Below are positions 35,438 through 43,465 of a stretch of DNA of 64,000 nt, piece by piece. The notes beneath the pieces are model-generated. The model had not been told where the DNA came from. It worked only from the letters and a program-made list of their open reading frames with translations, and made no database searches. The position numbers were made by a program, and so were the translations under genes. Position 1 is the first letter of the stretch. The number at the start of each line of letters is the position of its first letter. Source of the stretch: Thauera sedimentorum (GTDB lineage Bacteria; Pseudomonadota; Gammaproteobacteria; Burkholderiales; Rhodocyclaceae). The stretch is from positions 1,922,001 to 1,986,000 of the forward strand of contig NZ_JACTAH010000001.1 in NCBI RefSeq assembly GCF_014489115.1, read 5' to 3'.

Positions 35438-36108
35438 GCGCGCGCTATACGGCAGCGCGCACCTCGCTGCGCACCGCGGCCATCATGCTGGTGTTCAGCC
35501 TGCTGTTCACCGCAGCCATGGCCTTCACCTACCAGCTCACCCGCCCGGCCATCGAGGCCTCCGAGCTGGAAGAAAAGATGCGCCTGATCAACGAGGTGCT
35601 GCCCGCCGGCAGCTACGACAACGCACTGCTCGAAGACGTGGTGAAGCTCGGCCCCACCCCCGCGCTCGGCCTGGACAACGGCGGCGTGGCCTATCGCGCG
35701 CGCAAGGCCGGCGAGCCGGTGGCGCTGGTGCTCGAGGCGGTCGCGCACGACGGCTACGCCGGAAACATCGACCTCGTCCTCGCGGTCACCACCGATGGGC
35801 GGATCTCCGGCGTGCGCGTCACCCGCCACAAGGAAACCCCGGGCCTGGGCGACTACATCGACCCGAAGAAGGACCGCAACAAGGAGCGGCCGTGGATCGG
35901 CCAGTTCGCCGGCATCGCCTTCGCGCAGGTCGATCCGGCGGTGTGGAAGGTCAAGCGCGACGGCGGGGTGTTCGACGCCCGCACCGGCGCCACCATCAGT
36001 GCCCGCGCGGTGACCAATGCCACCGGACGCGCGCTCGGCTTTGCGGTGGCGCGGCGCGACGACCTGTTCGCCGCCGCCCCGGGCAGCGTGCTGGCTGCCG
36101 AGGAGTGA
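35434..36108 (+). CDS. rnfG: Electron transport complex subunit RnfG/RsxG
   Basis: 224 aa from ATG 35434. One N-terminal membrane anchor (about 14-32), then a periplasmic FMN-binding domain with GYAGNIDLVLAVTTDGRISG, ETPGLGDYID and the covalent flavin site RTGATISARAVTNA (Thr of SGAT-type motif). Confidence 0.96.
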   Translation: MSARYTAARTSLRTAAIMLVFSLLFTAAMAFTYQLTRPAIEASELEEKMRLINEVLPAGSYDNALLEDVVKLGPTPALGLDNGGVAYRARKAGEPVALVLEAVAHDGYAGNIDLVLAVTTDGRISGVRVTRHKETPGLGDYIDPKKDRNKERPWIGQFAGIAFAQVDPAVWKVKRDGGVFDARTGATISARAVTNATGRALGFAVARRDDLFAAAPGSVLAAEE

Positions 36109-36113
36109 TTGCG

Positions 36114-36827
36114 ATGGACATGCAGAGATTCCGCGAAAACGCCTGGAACGGCATCTGGAAGCAGAACCCCGGCCTGGTGCAGCTGCTCGGCCTGTGCCCG
36201 ATCCTGGCGATCAGCACCAGCATGGTCAATGCGGTCAGCCTGGGGCTGGCGACCATCCTGGTGATGGCGGTGGCCAACCTGGCGGTGGCCAGCCTGCGCA
36301 ACTTCATCCCCTACGAGATCCGCATCCCGGTGTTCATCCTCATCATCGCCGCGCTGGTGACCATGGTGGATCTCGCCTTCAACGCCTATTTCCACGGGCT
36401 CTACCTGGTGCTGGGCATCTTCATCCCGCTGATCGTCACCAACTGCATCGTGCTCGCCCGGGTGGAAGCCTACGCGGCCAAGAACGACCCGGTCAGTTCG
36501 ACGATAGACGGCGTGATGATGGGCGTCGGCCTGGTGTGGGTGCTGGCGGTGCTGGGCGGCGTGCGCGAACTGATCGGCAGCGGCACGCTGTTCTCGGGCA
36601 TCGACATGATCTTCCCGGGCCTGTCTGCCATTCACCTCTTCGGCGAGGGCTACCCCGGCTTCCTGATCGCCATCCTGCCGCCGGGGGCCTTCTTCGCCCT
36701 CGGCGTGCTGATCGCTCTGTTCAACTGGATCAATCAGCGCGCCGCCGCGCGCCACCGCGCACGGCCGCAGCCAGCGGCCGCCGAAACCCCCGCCGACAAG
36801 CCTGCCGAAGCGCCTGCCGCCGGTTGA
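36114..36827 (+). CDS. rnfE: Electron transport complex subunit RnfE/RsxE
   Basis: 237 aa from ATG 36114, six membrane segments, homologous to RnfA. NPGLVQLLGLCPILAISTSM and IFIPLIVTNCIVLARVEAYA carry the paired cysteines. The last 25 residues are an Ala/Pro-rich tail. Four bases separate its stop from nth. Confidence 0.96.
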   Translation: MDMQRFRENAWNGIWKQNPGLVQLLGLCPILAISTSMVNAVSLGLATILVMAVANLAVASLRNFIPYEIRIPVFILIIAALVTMVDLAFNAYFHGLYLVLGIFIPLIVTNCIVLARVEAYAAKNDPVSSTIDGVMMGVGLVWVLAVLGGVRELIGSGTLFSGIDMIFPGLSAIHLFGEGYPGFLIAILPPGAFFALGVLIALFNWINQRAAARHRARPQPAAAETPADKPAEAPAAG

Positions 36828-36831
36828 ACGC

Positions 36832-37467
36832 ATGATGAAGCGCGAGGCCATCCGCGAGTTCTTCCGCCGGCTCGCCGAGGCCAACCCCCACCCCACCACC
36901 GAGCTCGAGTACGGCACGCCCTACCAGCTGCTGGTGGCGGTGGTGCTCTCGGCGCAGGCCACCGACAAGAGCGTGAACCTCGCCACCCGCAAGCTGTTCG
37001 CCGCCGCCCCGACCCCGGAGGCGATGATCACCCTGGGTGAAGAAGGCGTGGCCGAGCACATCAAGACCATCGGCCTGTTCCGCAACAAGGCCAGGAACAC
37101 CGTGGCGCTGTCGCGCCAGCTGCTGGAACGCCACGGCGGCGAAGTGCCGCACGACCGCGCCGCACTGGAGGCCCTGCCCGGGGTCGGCCGCAAGACCGCC
37201 AACGTGGTGCTCAACACCGTGTTCGGCGACCCGGTGATGGCGGTGGACACCCACATCTTCCGCCTATCCAACCGCACCGGGCTGGCGCCCGGCAAGGACG
37301 TGCTGGCCGTCGAGCAGGCGCTGATGCACCGCGTGCCCAAGGACTACCTGAAGGACGCCCACCACTGGCTGATCCTGCACGGGCGCTACGTATGCACCGC
37401 GCGCAAGCCCAACTGCGCCGCCTGCATCGTGCGCGACCTGTGCGAATTCCGCGACAAGACCGCCTGA
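36832..37467 (+). CDS. nth: Endonuclease III
   Basis: 211 aa. Helix-hairpin-helix with catalytic lysine in LPGVGRKTANVVLN, catalytic aspartate in VDTHIFRLSNR, and C-terminal 4Fe-4S ligands C-X6-C-X2-C-X5-C (CTARKPNCAACIVRDLCEF). DNA glycosylase/AP lyase for oxidised pyrimidines. Linkage behind rnfE is conserved in many proteobacteria and may reflect shared need for Fe-S assembly. A second ATG at 36835 is an equally possible start. Confidence 0.97.
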   Translation: MMKREAIREFFRRLAEANPHPTTELEYGTPYQLLVAVVLSAQATDKSVNLATRKLFAAAPTPEAMITLGEEGVAEHIKTIGLFRNKARNTVALSRQLLERHGGEVPHDRAALEALPGVGRKTANVVLNTVFGDPVMAVDTHIFRLSNRTGLAPGKDVLAVEQALMHRVPKDYLKDAHHWLILHGRYVCTARKPNCAACIVRDLCEFRDKTA

Positions 37468-37485
37468 ACGCCGGAGACCGAAACC

Positions 37486-37920
37486 ATGTTCAATCCCTCG
37501 CGCGAGCAGGTGCGCAACTTCTTCATCGAGGCCTGGCGCAAGCAGCGCGCCGCCGAGCCGCTGACCGCGCTGGAATCGATGGCGGTCGACATCATCGGCC
37601 TGCACCCGGAGTACCACCGCGTGCTGGAAGACCCGGAGGCGGTCGGCCGCGAGTTCAGCCCGGACGACGGGCAGGTCAATCCCTTCCTGCACCTGTCGCT
37701 GCACCTGGCGATCGAGGAACAGCTCTCCATCGACCAGCCGCCCGGCATCCGCGCCGCGGTAGCCACCCTGCAACTGCGCCGCGGCGACCGCCACGCCGCC
37801 CTGCACGAGGTGCTGGAATGCCTGGGCGAAACGGTGTTCAACGCCCAGCGCAACAACGCCCCGCCGGACGGCGCAGCCTACCTGGAATGTCTGCGCCGGC
37901 GCGCGGGTGCGCCGGCCTAG
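37486..37920 (+). CDS. DUF1841 family protein
   Basis: 144 aa, soluble. Starts MFNPSREQVRNFFIEAWRKQ and contains MAVDIIGLHPEYHRVLED, VNPFLHLSLHLAIEEQLSID and a helix-rich C-terminus with DRHAALHEVLECLGE. The several conserved His/Glu residues (H-P-EYH, H-LSLH-AIEE, H-EVLE) could bind a metal; the family function is unknown. It follows nth by 18 bp and is probably the last gene of the rnf-nth operon. Confidence 0.9.
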   Translation: MFNPSREQVRNFFIEAWRKQRAAEPLTALESMAVDIIGLHPEYHRVLEDPEAVGREFSPDDGQVNPFLHLSLHLAIEEQLSIDQPPGIRAAVATLQLRRGDRHAALHEVLECLGETVFNAQRNNAPPDGAAYLECLRRRAGAPA

Positions 37921-37950
37921 CCGCGATCCGGCCTGCGGGAACATGAACGC

Positions 37951-37976
37951 CGCATCGCGGGCAAGCCTGCTCACAC
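37951..37976. repeat. Single degenerate REP half-unit
   Basis: CGCATCGCGGGCAAGCCTGC followed by TCACAC matches the right arm of the other REP units but with mismatches at the outer end. No left arm is present. It lies between DUF1841 and the convergent small gene. Confidence 0.5.
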
Positions 37977-37995
37977 AGCCCGGAACCGCAGCGGC

Positions 37996-38214
37996 TCAAC
38001 GCCCCTTCAGCGGCCACTCGCAGCGCAGGTCGCGAAACGGCCCGCGCACCCGCTCCCAGCCCGGTCCGGGCGACACCTGGGCGCAGTACAGGGCGCCATC
38101 GACCTTGCTGCGCCACAGGTACCACGGTGCCGGCGCGGCCGCTGCACCCAGCGACAGCAGCAGGGCGCCGAGCAGCAGCAAGCGGGAGGCGGACGGAAAT
38201 CGGACGCTGAACAT
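37996..38214 (-). CDS. Small exported hypothetical protein
   Basis: 72 aa from ATG 38214; a start at 38241 would add nine residues. Residues 1-28 form a clear signal peptide (FPSASRLLLLGALLLSLGAA). The mature part (PAPWYLWRSKVDGALYCAQV, then GPFRDLRCEWPLKGR) has two cysteines that could form a disulfide. No domain is recognised. Short size and lack of other evidence keep confidence moderate, but the signal peptide and codon use look real. Confidence 0.6.
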   Translation of the reverse strand: MFSVRFPSASRLLLLGALLLSLGAAAAPAPWYLWRSKVDGALYCAQVSPGPGWERVRGPFRDLRCEWPLKGR

Positions 38215-38363
38215 GGCGGAGCGCGGGCTGACGGTGTTCACGCAAGCTTAGGTCCAGGGCCGCTGCGCTTCAAGCGCCCCGCGTGCTCATGCCGATGCGC
38301 TGTTTCCGCGCGTCATTCCACGGTAGCATGCGGTTTCCCGAAAACCCTGCGGAGACCTGCGGC

Positions 38364-38954
38364 ATGTCCACCTCCTGGATCGTCATCGCCATTCTCGTCG
38401 TCCTCGTCGGCTACCTCGTCGTCATCTACAACGGCCTGGTCGCCCTGCGCAACCGCGTCAAGAACGCCTTCTCGCAGATCGACGTGCAGTTGCAGCGCCG
38501 CTACGACCTGATTCCCAACCTGGTGGAGACCGCCAAGGGCTACATGCAGCACGAGCGCGACACCCTGGAAGCGGTCATCCAGGCGCGCAACCAGGCCCAG
38601 TCCGCCGCCCGCCGCGCCGAGGGCGACCCGGGCGATGCTGCGGCGATGCAGGCCCTGATGGGCGCCGAAAACGTCCTGGGCGGCGCGCTCGGCCGCTTCT
38701 TCGCCCTGGCCGAAGCCTACCCGGACCTCAAGGCCAACCAGAACATGGCGCAGTTGCAGGAAGAGCTGGCCTCCACCGAGAACCGCATCGCCTTCTCCCG
38801 CCAGGCCTACAACGACGCGGTGACCACCTACAACATCAAGCGCGAGCAGTTCCCCGACTCGCTGGTGGCCAACAACTTCGGCTTCAAGCCGGCCGAGCAA
38901 TGGACCATGGAAGACACCGCGGCGCGCCAGCCGGTGAAGGTGAGCTTCAACTAG
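38364..38954 (+). CDS. lemA: LemA family protein
   Basis: 196 aa from ATG 38364. One N-terminal membrane segment (about 5-24), then the LemA helical bundle: YNGLVALRNRVKNAFSQIDV, QRRYDLIPNLVETAKGYM, ENRIAFSRQAYNDAVTTYN and the C-terminal FPDSLVANNFGF. Function not settled; LemA genes are often paired with M48 proteases, as here, where the protease gene starts 13 bp after the stop. Confidence 0.95.
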   Translation: MSTSWIVIAILVVLVGYLVVIYNGLVALRNRVKNAFSQIDVQLQRRYDLIPNLVETAKGYMQHERDTLEAVIQARNQAQSAARRAEGDPGDAAAMQALMGAENVLGGALGRFFALAEAYPDLKANQNMAQLQEELASTENRIAFSRQAYNDAVTTYNIKREQFPDSLVANNFGFKPAEQWTMEDTAARQPVKVSFN

Positions 38955-38967
38955 GCGGCTGCCGGCA

Positions 38968-40875
38968 ATGGATTTCTTCGCCGCGCAGGACCACGCCCGG
39001 CGCACCAGCCGCCAGCTGGTGGGCTGGTTCGCCGCGGCCGTGGTGGCGATCGTGCTGGTCATCTACCTGGCGCTCGCCTTCGCGCTCGGCCTGGGTGAGA
39101 GCCCGCCGCCGGGCGCGCCGCCGCCCTCGCTGTGGCAGCCCGACCTGCTCCTCGCCACCGCGGTGGTGGTCGGCGGCTTCATCCTGCTCGGTTCGCTGTA
39201 CAAGATCATCGCGCTCGCCAGCGGCGGCGGCGCGGCGGTGGCCGAAGCGCTGGGCGGGCGGCTGGTGGCCCGCGACAGCCACGACCCGCTGGAGCGCCGC
39301 CTGATCAACGTGGTGGACGAGATGGCGATTGCCGCCGGCCTGCCGGCGCCGCCGGTCTACATCCTCGACGCCGAACAGGGCATCAACGCCTTCGCCGCGG
39401 GCAGCGGCACCACCGAGGGGGTGGTCGCGGTCACCCGCGGCACGCTGGAGGCGCTGTCGCGCGACGAGCTGCAGGGCGTGATCGCGCACGAGTTCAGCCA
39501 CATCCTCAACGGCGACATGCGCCTCAACCTGCGCCTGATGGGCGTGCTGCACGGCATCCTGCTGCTCACCATCATCGGCCGCATCCTGCTGCGCGGCGCA
39601 CGCGGCTCGGACAAGGGCGCCGCACCGCTGCTGCTGATGGGTCTGGTGCTGGTGGTGGTCGGCTACATCGGCGTGCTGTTCGGCAAGCTCATCAAGGCGG
39701 CGGTCTCGCGCCAGCGCGAATATCTCGCCGACGCCGCGGCGGTGCAGTTCACCCGCAATCCGTCCGGGATCGCCGGGGCGCTCAAGCGCATCGCCGGCTA
39801 CGGCTCGGAGATCCGCCATCCGCGCGCGGAGGAAGCGAGCCACATGTTCTTCGGCAGCGGGCTGGCGCTGTCGCGCATGTTCGCCACCCATCCACCGATC
39901 GAGGACCGCATCCGCCGCATCGACCCGGCCTTCGAGCCCGGCGAGATGCCGCCCCCCGCCCCCCTTCCAGAGACCACCGAGTACGACGACGGCTCGGGCA
40001 TGGCGGACGGAACGCCCGTTGCCGGGCTCGCCGGCCTTGCCGGTCCGCAGCGGCTGTCGGCGGAGGGCTTCGCGGCCACGGCCGGCACGGTCCTGCCCGC
40101 GCACATGGACTACGCCCGCCATCTGCTCGCCGCGCTGCCGCCGGCCCTGCACGACGCCGCTCACCGCCCCGGCGACGCCCAGGCGCTGGTATTCGCATTG
40201 CTGCTGTCGGCCGACGCCGGCATCGCGCACAAGCAGCTCGACGAGGTGCGCGCGGTGCAGGGTCCGGCCCTTGCCGACCGCAGCGCGGCCTTGCGGGCCG
40301 CGGTCGTGACGGCCGGCGCAGCCCTGCGCCTGCCTCTGCTGGATCTTGCCCTGCCGGCGCTTAAGGAGCTGTCCGGCGAAGCCCACCGCGCCCTGCTCGC
40401 CACCACCGACGCACTGGTGCGTGCCGACGGCCGGGTGTCGCTGTTCGAATACGCGCTGCAGCGTCTGCTGCGCGTGGCGCTGCAGGGACGCCGCAGCGGG
40501 CTGCGTCCTGCCGCCCTGGCCACACCGGGCCGCCTGAAGGACGATTGCGGCGTGCTGTTCAGCCTGCTGGCACGCGCCGGGCACCGGACCGAGTTCGATG
40601 TCGAGGCAGCCTTCACCCGCGCTGCCGGCCTTGCCCCGCTGGACGGCCCCTACCCCCTGCTGGGCGCCGCGGACATTGGCCCGGCCCGCATCGACGCAGC
40701 GCTCGAGCGCCTCGCCGCCAGCTCGCCGCCGTTCCGCAAGCGCCTGCTGGAAGCCTGCGCCGCCGCCGTGCTGCACGACGGGCAGGTCGCGCCGGAAGAG
40801 TACGAACTGCTGCGCACGGTCGGCGAGGCGCTGGACTGCCCGCTACCGCCGCTGCCGCCGGTCTCCGCAGACTGA
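38968..40875 (+). CDS. M48-family membrane metalloprotease with long C-terminal extension
   Basis: 635 aa. Membrane segments at about 18-42 and 58-80. The HtpX-like catalytic domain has HEFSH at 174-178 (zinc ligands H174, H178, catalytic E175), the third ligand E251 in REYLADAAAVQF, and two more hydrophobic stretches at about 188-240. HPPIEDRIRRIDPAF closes the M48 core. Residues about 360-635 are an Ala/Leu-rich helical region (ALVFALLLSADAGIAHKQLD, ALVRADGRVSLFEYALQRLL, AAVLHDGQVAPEEYELLRTV) that resembles a TerB-like domain. Likely a membrane protein quality-control protease; LemA is its probable partner. Confidence 0.9.
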   Translation: MDFFAAQDHARRTSRQLVGWFAAAVVAIVLVIYLALAFALGLGESPPPGAPPPSLWQPDLLLATAVVVGGFILLGSLYKIIALASGGGAAVAEALGGRLVARDSHDPLERRLINVVDEMAIAAGLPAPPVYILDAEQGINAFAAGSGTTEGVVAVTRGTLEALSRDELQGVIAHEFSHILNGDMRLNLRLMGVLHGILLLTIIGRILLRGARGSDKGAAPLLLMGLVLVVVGYIGVLFGKLIKAAVSRQREYLADAAAVQFTRNPSGIAGALKRIAGYGSEIRHPRAEEASHMFFGSGLALSRMFATHPPIEDRIRRIDPAFEPGEMPPPAPLPETTEYDDGSGMADGTPVAGLAGLAGPQRLSAEGFAATAGTVLPAHMDYARHLLAALPPALHDAAHRPGDAQALVFALLLSADAGIAHKQLDEVRAVQGPALADRSAALRAAVVTAGAALRLPLLDLALPALKELSGEAHRALLATTDALVRADGRVSLFEYALQRLLRVALQGRRSGLRPAALATPGRLKDDCGVLFSLLARAGHRTEFDVEAAFTRAAGLAPLDGPYPLLGAADIGPARIDAALERLAASSPPFRKRLLEACAAAVLHDGQVAPEEYELLRTVGEALDCPLPPLPPVSAD

Positions 40876-40884
40876 TGCAGCGGT

Positions 40885-41235
40885 TCAGCGCTTGAGGTAC
40901 AAGCCCTGCTGGCTGGCGTACCAGGCCGCCAGGTCGCGCAGATCCTGGCGCGAGAGCGCCTCGACCTGGGCGGCCATGATCGGATTCTTGCGGGTGCCCA
41001 GCTGGTAGGCGCGCAGGGCCTGGAACAGGTAGTCCTCATGCTGCCCGCCGATGCGCGGAAATTCCGGCGACGGGCTGTTGCCGTCCGGCCCGTGGCAGGC
41101 GGCACACACCGCGGACTTCTCCTGCCCGCGGGCCGGGTCGCCGCCCGCCAGCGCCGGCCCGCCCACCAGCAGTGCACTGGCGGCCAGGGCCAGCGGCAGC
41201 ATGCGGAACAGGGTGTTCGGATTGCTCGCTCGCAT
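40885..41235 (-). CDS. Small periplasmic class I cytochrome c
   Basis: 116 aa with a signal peptide (about 1-30). One haem site CAACHGPDGNSP and axial Met in NPIMAAQVEALS. Resembles c4/c553-type half units (GGQHEDYLFQALRAYQLG). Electron carrier to a terminal oxidase or peroxidase. Preceded by GGTAGGAGAG; sits 9 bp after another small cytochrome gene on the same strand, so both are co-transcribed. Confidence 0.9.
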   Translation of the reverse strand: MRASNPNTLFRMLPLALAASALLVGGPALAGGDPARGQEKSAVCAACHGPDGNSPSPEFPRIGGQHEDYLFQALRAYQLGTRKNPIMAAQVEALSRQDLRDLAAWYASQQGLYLKR

Positions 41236-41244
41236 CGCCCTCTC

Positions 41245-41577
41245 CTACCTTGCAGTGCCGTAGTACGCGGCGAGGTCGGCCATGTCCTGCTCGCTCAGGC
41301 TCTCGGCGATGCCGCGCATGGTGGGATGGCTGCGCTCGCCGTCCTTGTAGGCCTGCAGCGCGCGGACGATGTACTCCGGGTGTTGCCCGCCTAGCTTGGG
41401 CACCGGATAGACATCGGGAAAGGTGGTGCGGTAGCCGGGAATGCCGTGGCAGCCGATGCACATGGAAATCTTGCTGCGGGCCGCTTCCGCGTCGCCCTTG
41501 GGCGGGCCGCTGTCCGCCAGGGCGGTGCCGGCGGCGATGGCCAGCACGCTTGCAAGAATGAAGCTCCGTCCCTGCAT
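41245..41577 (-). CDS. Small periplasmic class I cytochrome c
   Basis: 110 aa from ATG 41577 (GGAGGAG upstream). Signal peptide about 1-22 (LASVLAIAAGTALA). Haem site CIGCHGIPGYR and axial Met in HPTMRGIAESLSEQDM. GGQHPEYIVRALQAYKDGER parallels the downstream paralogue, so the pair probably arose by duplication and together resembles the two halves of a c4 cytochrome. Possible electron donors for the cytochrome c peroxidase. Confidence 0.9.
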   Translation of the reverse strand: MQGRSFILASVLAIAAGTALADSGPPKGDAEAARSKISMCIGCHGIPGYRTTFPDVYPVPKLGGQHPEYIVRALQAYKDGERSHPTMRGIAESLSEQDMADLAAYYGTAR

Positions 41578-41753
41578 GGTGTCTCCTCCGTTGGGTCGGA
41601 ATACAGGCACTGCTGGAAAAGCGCTTGCCGGTCGTGCGCCGGACTTGTTTGGACTTGTTGCCCGGGCGCCTTCTTTTTTCGGCCGATTTTATGCCGCTGC
41701 GGATGCCGAACGCAAACGATTCCCGAATCGGGACAAACCCTTACGCGCGGTCA

Positions 41754-42317
41754 TCAGCCACCGAAACCCAGCAAGGCGGCCACGCCCAGGACCAGAAAGA
41801 TGAGCGCGGCGATGCCGTGCACCAGGCGCACCGGAAGCCGCTCGGCCAGCCGCCCGCCGACCAGCACCGCCGGCACGTTGGCGATCATCATGCCCAGCGT
41901 GGTGCCGGCCACCACCATGGCGAAATCCCCGTACTGCGCCGCCAGCGCAACCGTGGCCACCTGGGTCTTGTCGCCCATCTCGGCGAGGAAGAAGGCCACC
42001 AGGGTGGTGCCGAACACACCGAAGCGCAGCGGACGCACCTCTTCCTCGTCCAGCTTGTCGGGCACCATGATCCACAGCGCCATGGCGACGAAGGACAGGC
42101 CCAGCACCCAGCGCAGCACGTCGGGCCCGAGGACGGTGGTCACCCAGGCGCCGACCGCCGCGGCAAAGGCGTGGTTGGCGAGCGTGGCAACGAGGATGCC
42201 GGCAATGATGGGCCAGGGCTTGCGGAAGCGCGCCGCCAGCACGAAGGACAGCAATTGGGTCTTGTCGCCGATCTCGGCGAGCGCGACGATGCCGGTGGAT
42301 ACGAGGAAGGCGTCCAT
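41754..42317 (-). CDS. TMEM165/GDT1 (UPF0016) family manganese exporter
   Basis: 187 aa from ATG 42317, six membrane segments in two repeats, each with the family motif E-x-G-D-K-T (LAEIGDKTQLLSFVLAARFR and LAEMGDKTQVATVALAAQYG). Relatives such as MneA export Mn2+. A frame stays open upstream, but that region encodes the riboswitch, not protein. The yybP-ykoY leader in front supports a manganese role and explains regulation. Confidence 0.93.
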   Translation of the reverse strand: MDAFLVSTGIVALAEIGDKTQLLSFVLAARFRKPWPIIAGILVATLANHAFAAAVGAWVTTVLGPDVLRWVLGLSFVAMALWIMVPDKLDEEEVRPLRFGVFGTTLVAFFLAEMGDKTQVATVALAAQYGDFAMVVAGTTLGMMIANVPAVLVGGRLAERLPVRLVHGIAALIFLVLGVAALLGFGG

Positions 42318-42379
42318 GGACGGGAGTGCTCCGGGCCGGCAATGAAAACCGATGACCGCGCCACGCCCCCGGCCCTTGC

Positions 42380-42522
42380 GGGGCGGCACGGTCAAAGGTC
42401 TCGCCAGGCCGTGCACGGCGCGATGCGCGCGTGTCTGCTGCCTGCACCATGTCCTTGCGGACAAGTCTGTTGATGCGGGCCCCGGTCGCGATGCCGGGCG
42501 GCTACTCCCCGATGACGGGGGC
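42380..42522 (-). ncRNA. yybP-ykoY manganese riboswitch
   Basis: On the minus strand the leader reads GGGGAGTAGCCG (42510-42499), then CATCAACAGAC, then GGCGAGACC (42405-42397), the three conserved blocks of the yybP-ykoY class in order, with stems between them. It ends about 60 bp before the exporter ATG; the GC-rich stretch 42318-42380 would be the expression platform. Mn2+ binding should switch the downstream gene on. Ends are approximate. Confidence 0.85.
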
Positions 42523-42606
42523 GGATTCTACGCAAGTGCGAAGCGCGCCGCAACGCAGCAGGGCCGTGCCCACCTATAATCGCTGAGTCACTGCAAGGAA
42601 ATCGAC

Positions 42607-43449
42607 ATGCGTTTCGAAGGCACCCAGGACTACGTCGCCACCCCCGACCTGATGCTGGCGGTCAATGCCGCCATCACCCTGCAGCGCCCCCTGCTGATCA
42701 AGGGCGAACCGGGCACCGGCAAGACCATGCTGGCGGAGGAGGTCGCGCGCGCCCTCGGCCTGCCGCTGCTGCAGTGGCATATCAAGTCCACCACCAAGGC
42801 CCAGCAGGGTCTCTACGAGTACGATGCGGTGTCCCGCCTGCGCGATTCGCAACTGGGCGACGACCGCGTCAAGGACATCGCCAACTACATCGTCAAGGGC
42901 GTGCTGTGGCAGGCCTTCGAGGCCGACACCCCGACCGTGGTGCTGATCGACGAGATCGACAAGGCCGACATCGAGTTTCCCAACGACCTGCTGCGCGAGC
43001 TCGACCGCATGGAGTTCCATGTGTACGAGACCCGCCAGACGGTGCGCGCGCGCCACCGCCCGCTGGTGTTCATCACCTCCAACAACGAGAAGGAGCTGCC
43101 GGACGCCTTCCTGCGGCGCTGCTTCTTCCACTACATCAAGTTCCCCGACCGCGACACCATGCAGGCCATCGTGGACGTGCACTTCCCCGGCCTCAAGAAG
43201 ACCCTGCTCGCCGAGGCGCTGGAGGTGTTCTTCGGCCTGCGCGAGGTGCCCGGACTGAAGAAGAAGCCGTCCACCTCGGAACTGCTCGACTGGCTGAAGC
43301 TGCTGATGGCCGAGGACATCCCGCCCGAGGCGCTGAAGAGCCGCGACAACAAGGAGGTCGTACCGCCGCTGGCCGGCGCGCTGCTGAAAAACGAGCAGGA
43401 CCTGCACCTCTTCGAGCGGCTGGTGTACATGGCGCGCCAAAACCGTTGA
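42607..43449 (+). CDS. MoxR-family AAA+ ATPase
   Basis: 280 aa. Walker A KGEPGTGKTM at about 38-47, Walker B VVLIDEIDKADIEF, sensor 1 VFITSNNEKELPDAFLRR with the arginine finger region. MoxR ATPases act with VWA-domain proteins to mature or insert metal cofactors; the VWA partner starts 16 bp downstream. ATG 42607 lies 5-10 bp after CAAGGAA. Confidence 0.93.
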   Translation: MRFEGTQDYVATPDLMLAVNAAITLQRPLLIKGEPGTGKTMLAEEVARALGLPLLQWHIKSTTKAQQGLYEYDAVSRLRDSQLGDDRVKDIANYIVKGVLWQAFEADTPTVVLIDEIDKADIEFPNDLLRELDRMEFHVYETRQTVRARHRPLVFITSNNEKELPDAFLRRCFFHYIKFPDRDTMQAIVDVHFPGLKKTLLAEALEVFFGLREVPGLKKKPSTSELLDWLKLLMAEDIPPEALKSRDNKEVVPPLAGALLKNEQDLHLFERLVYMARQNR

Positions 43450-43465
43450 AGCGCGCCGCCGCGCC

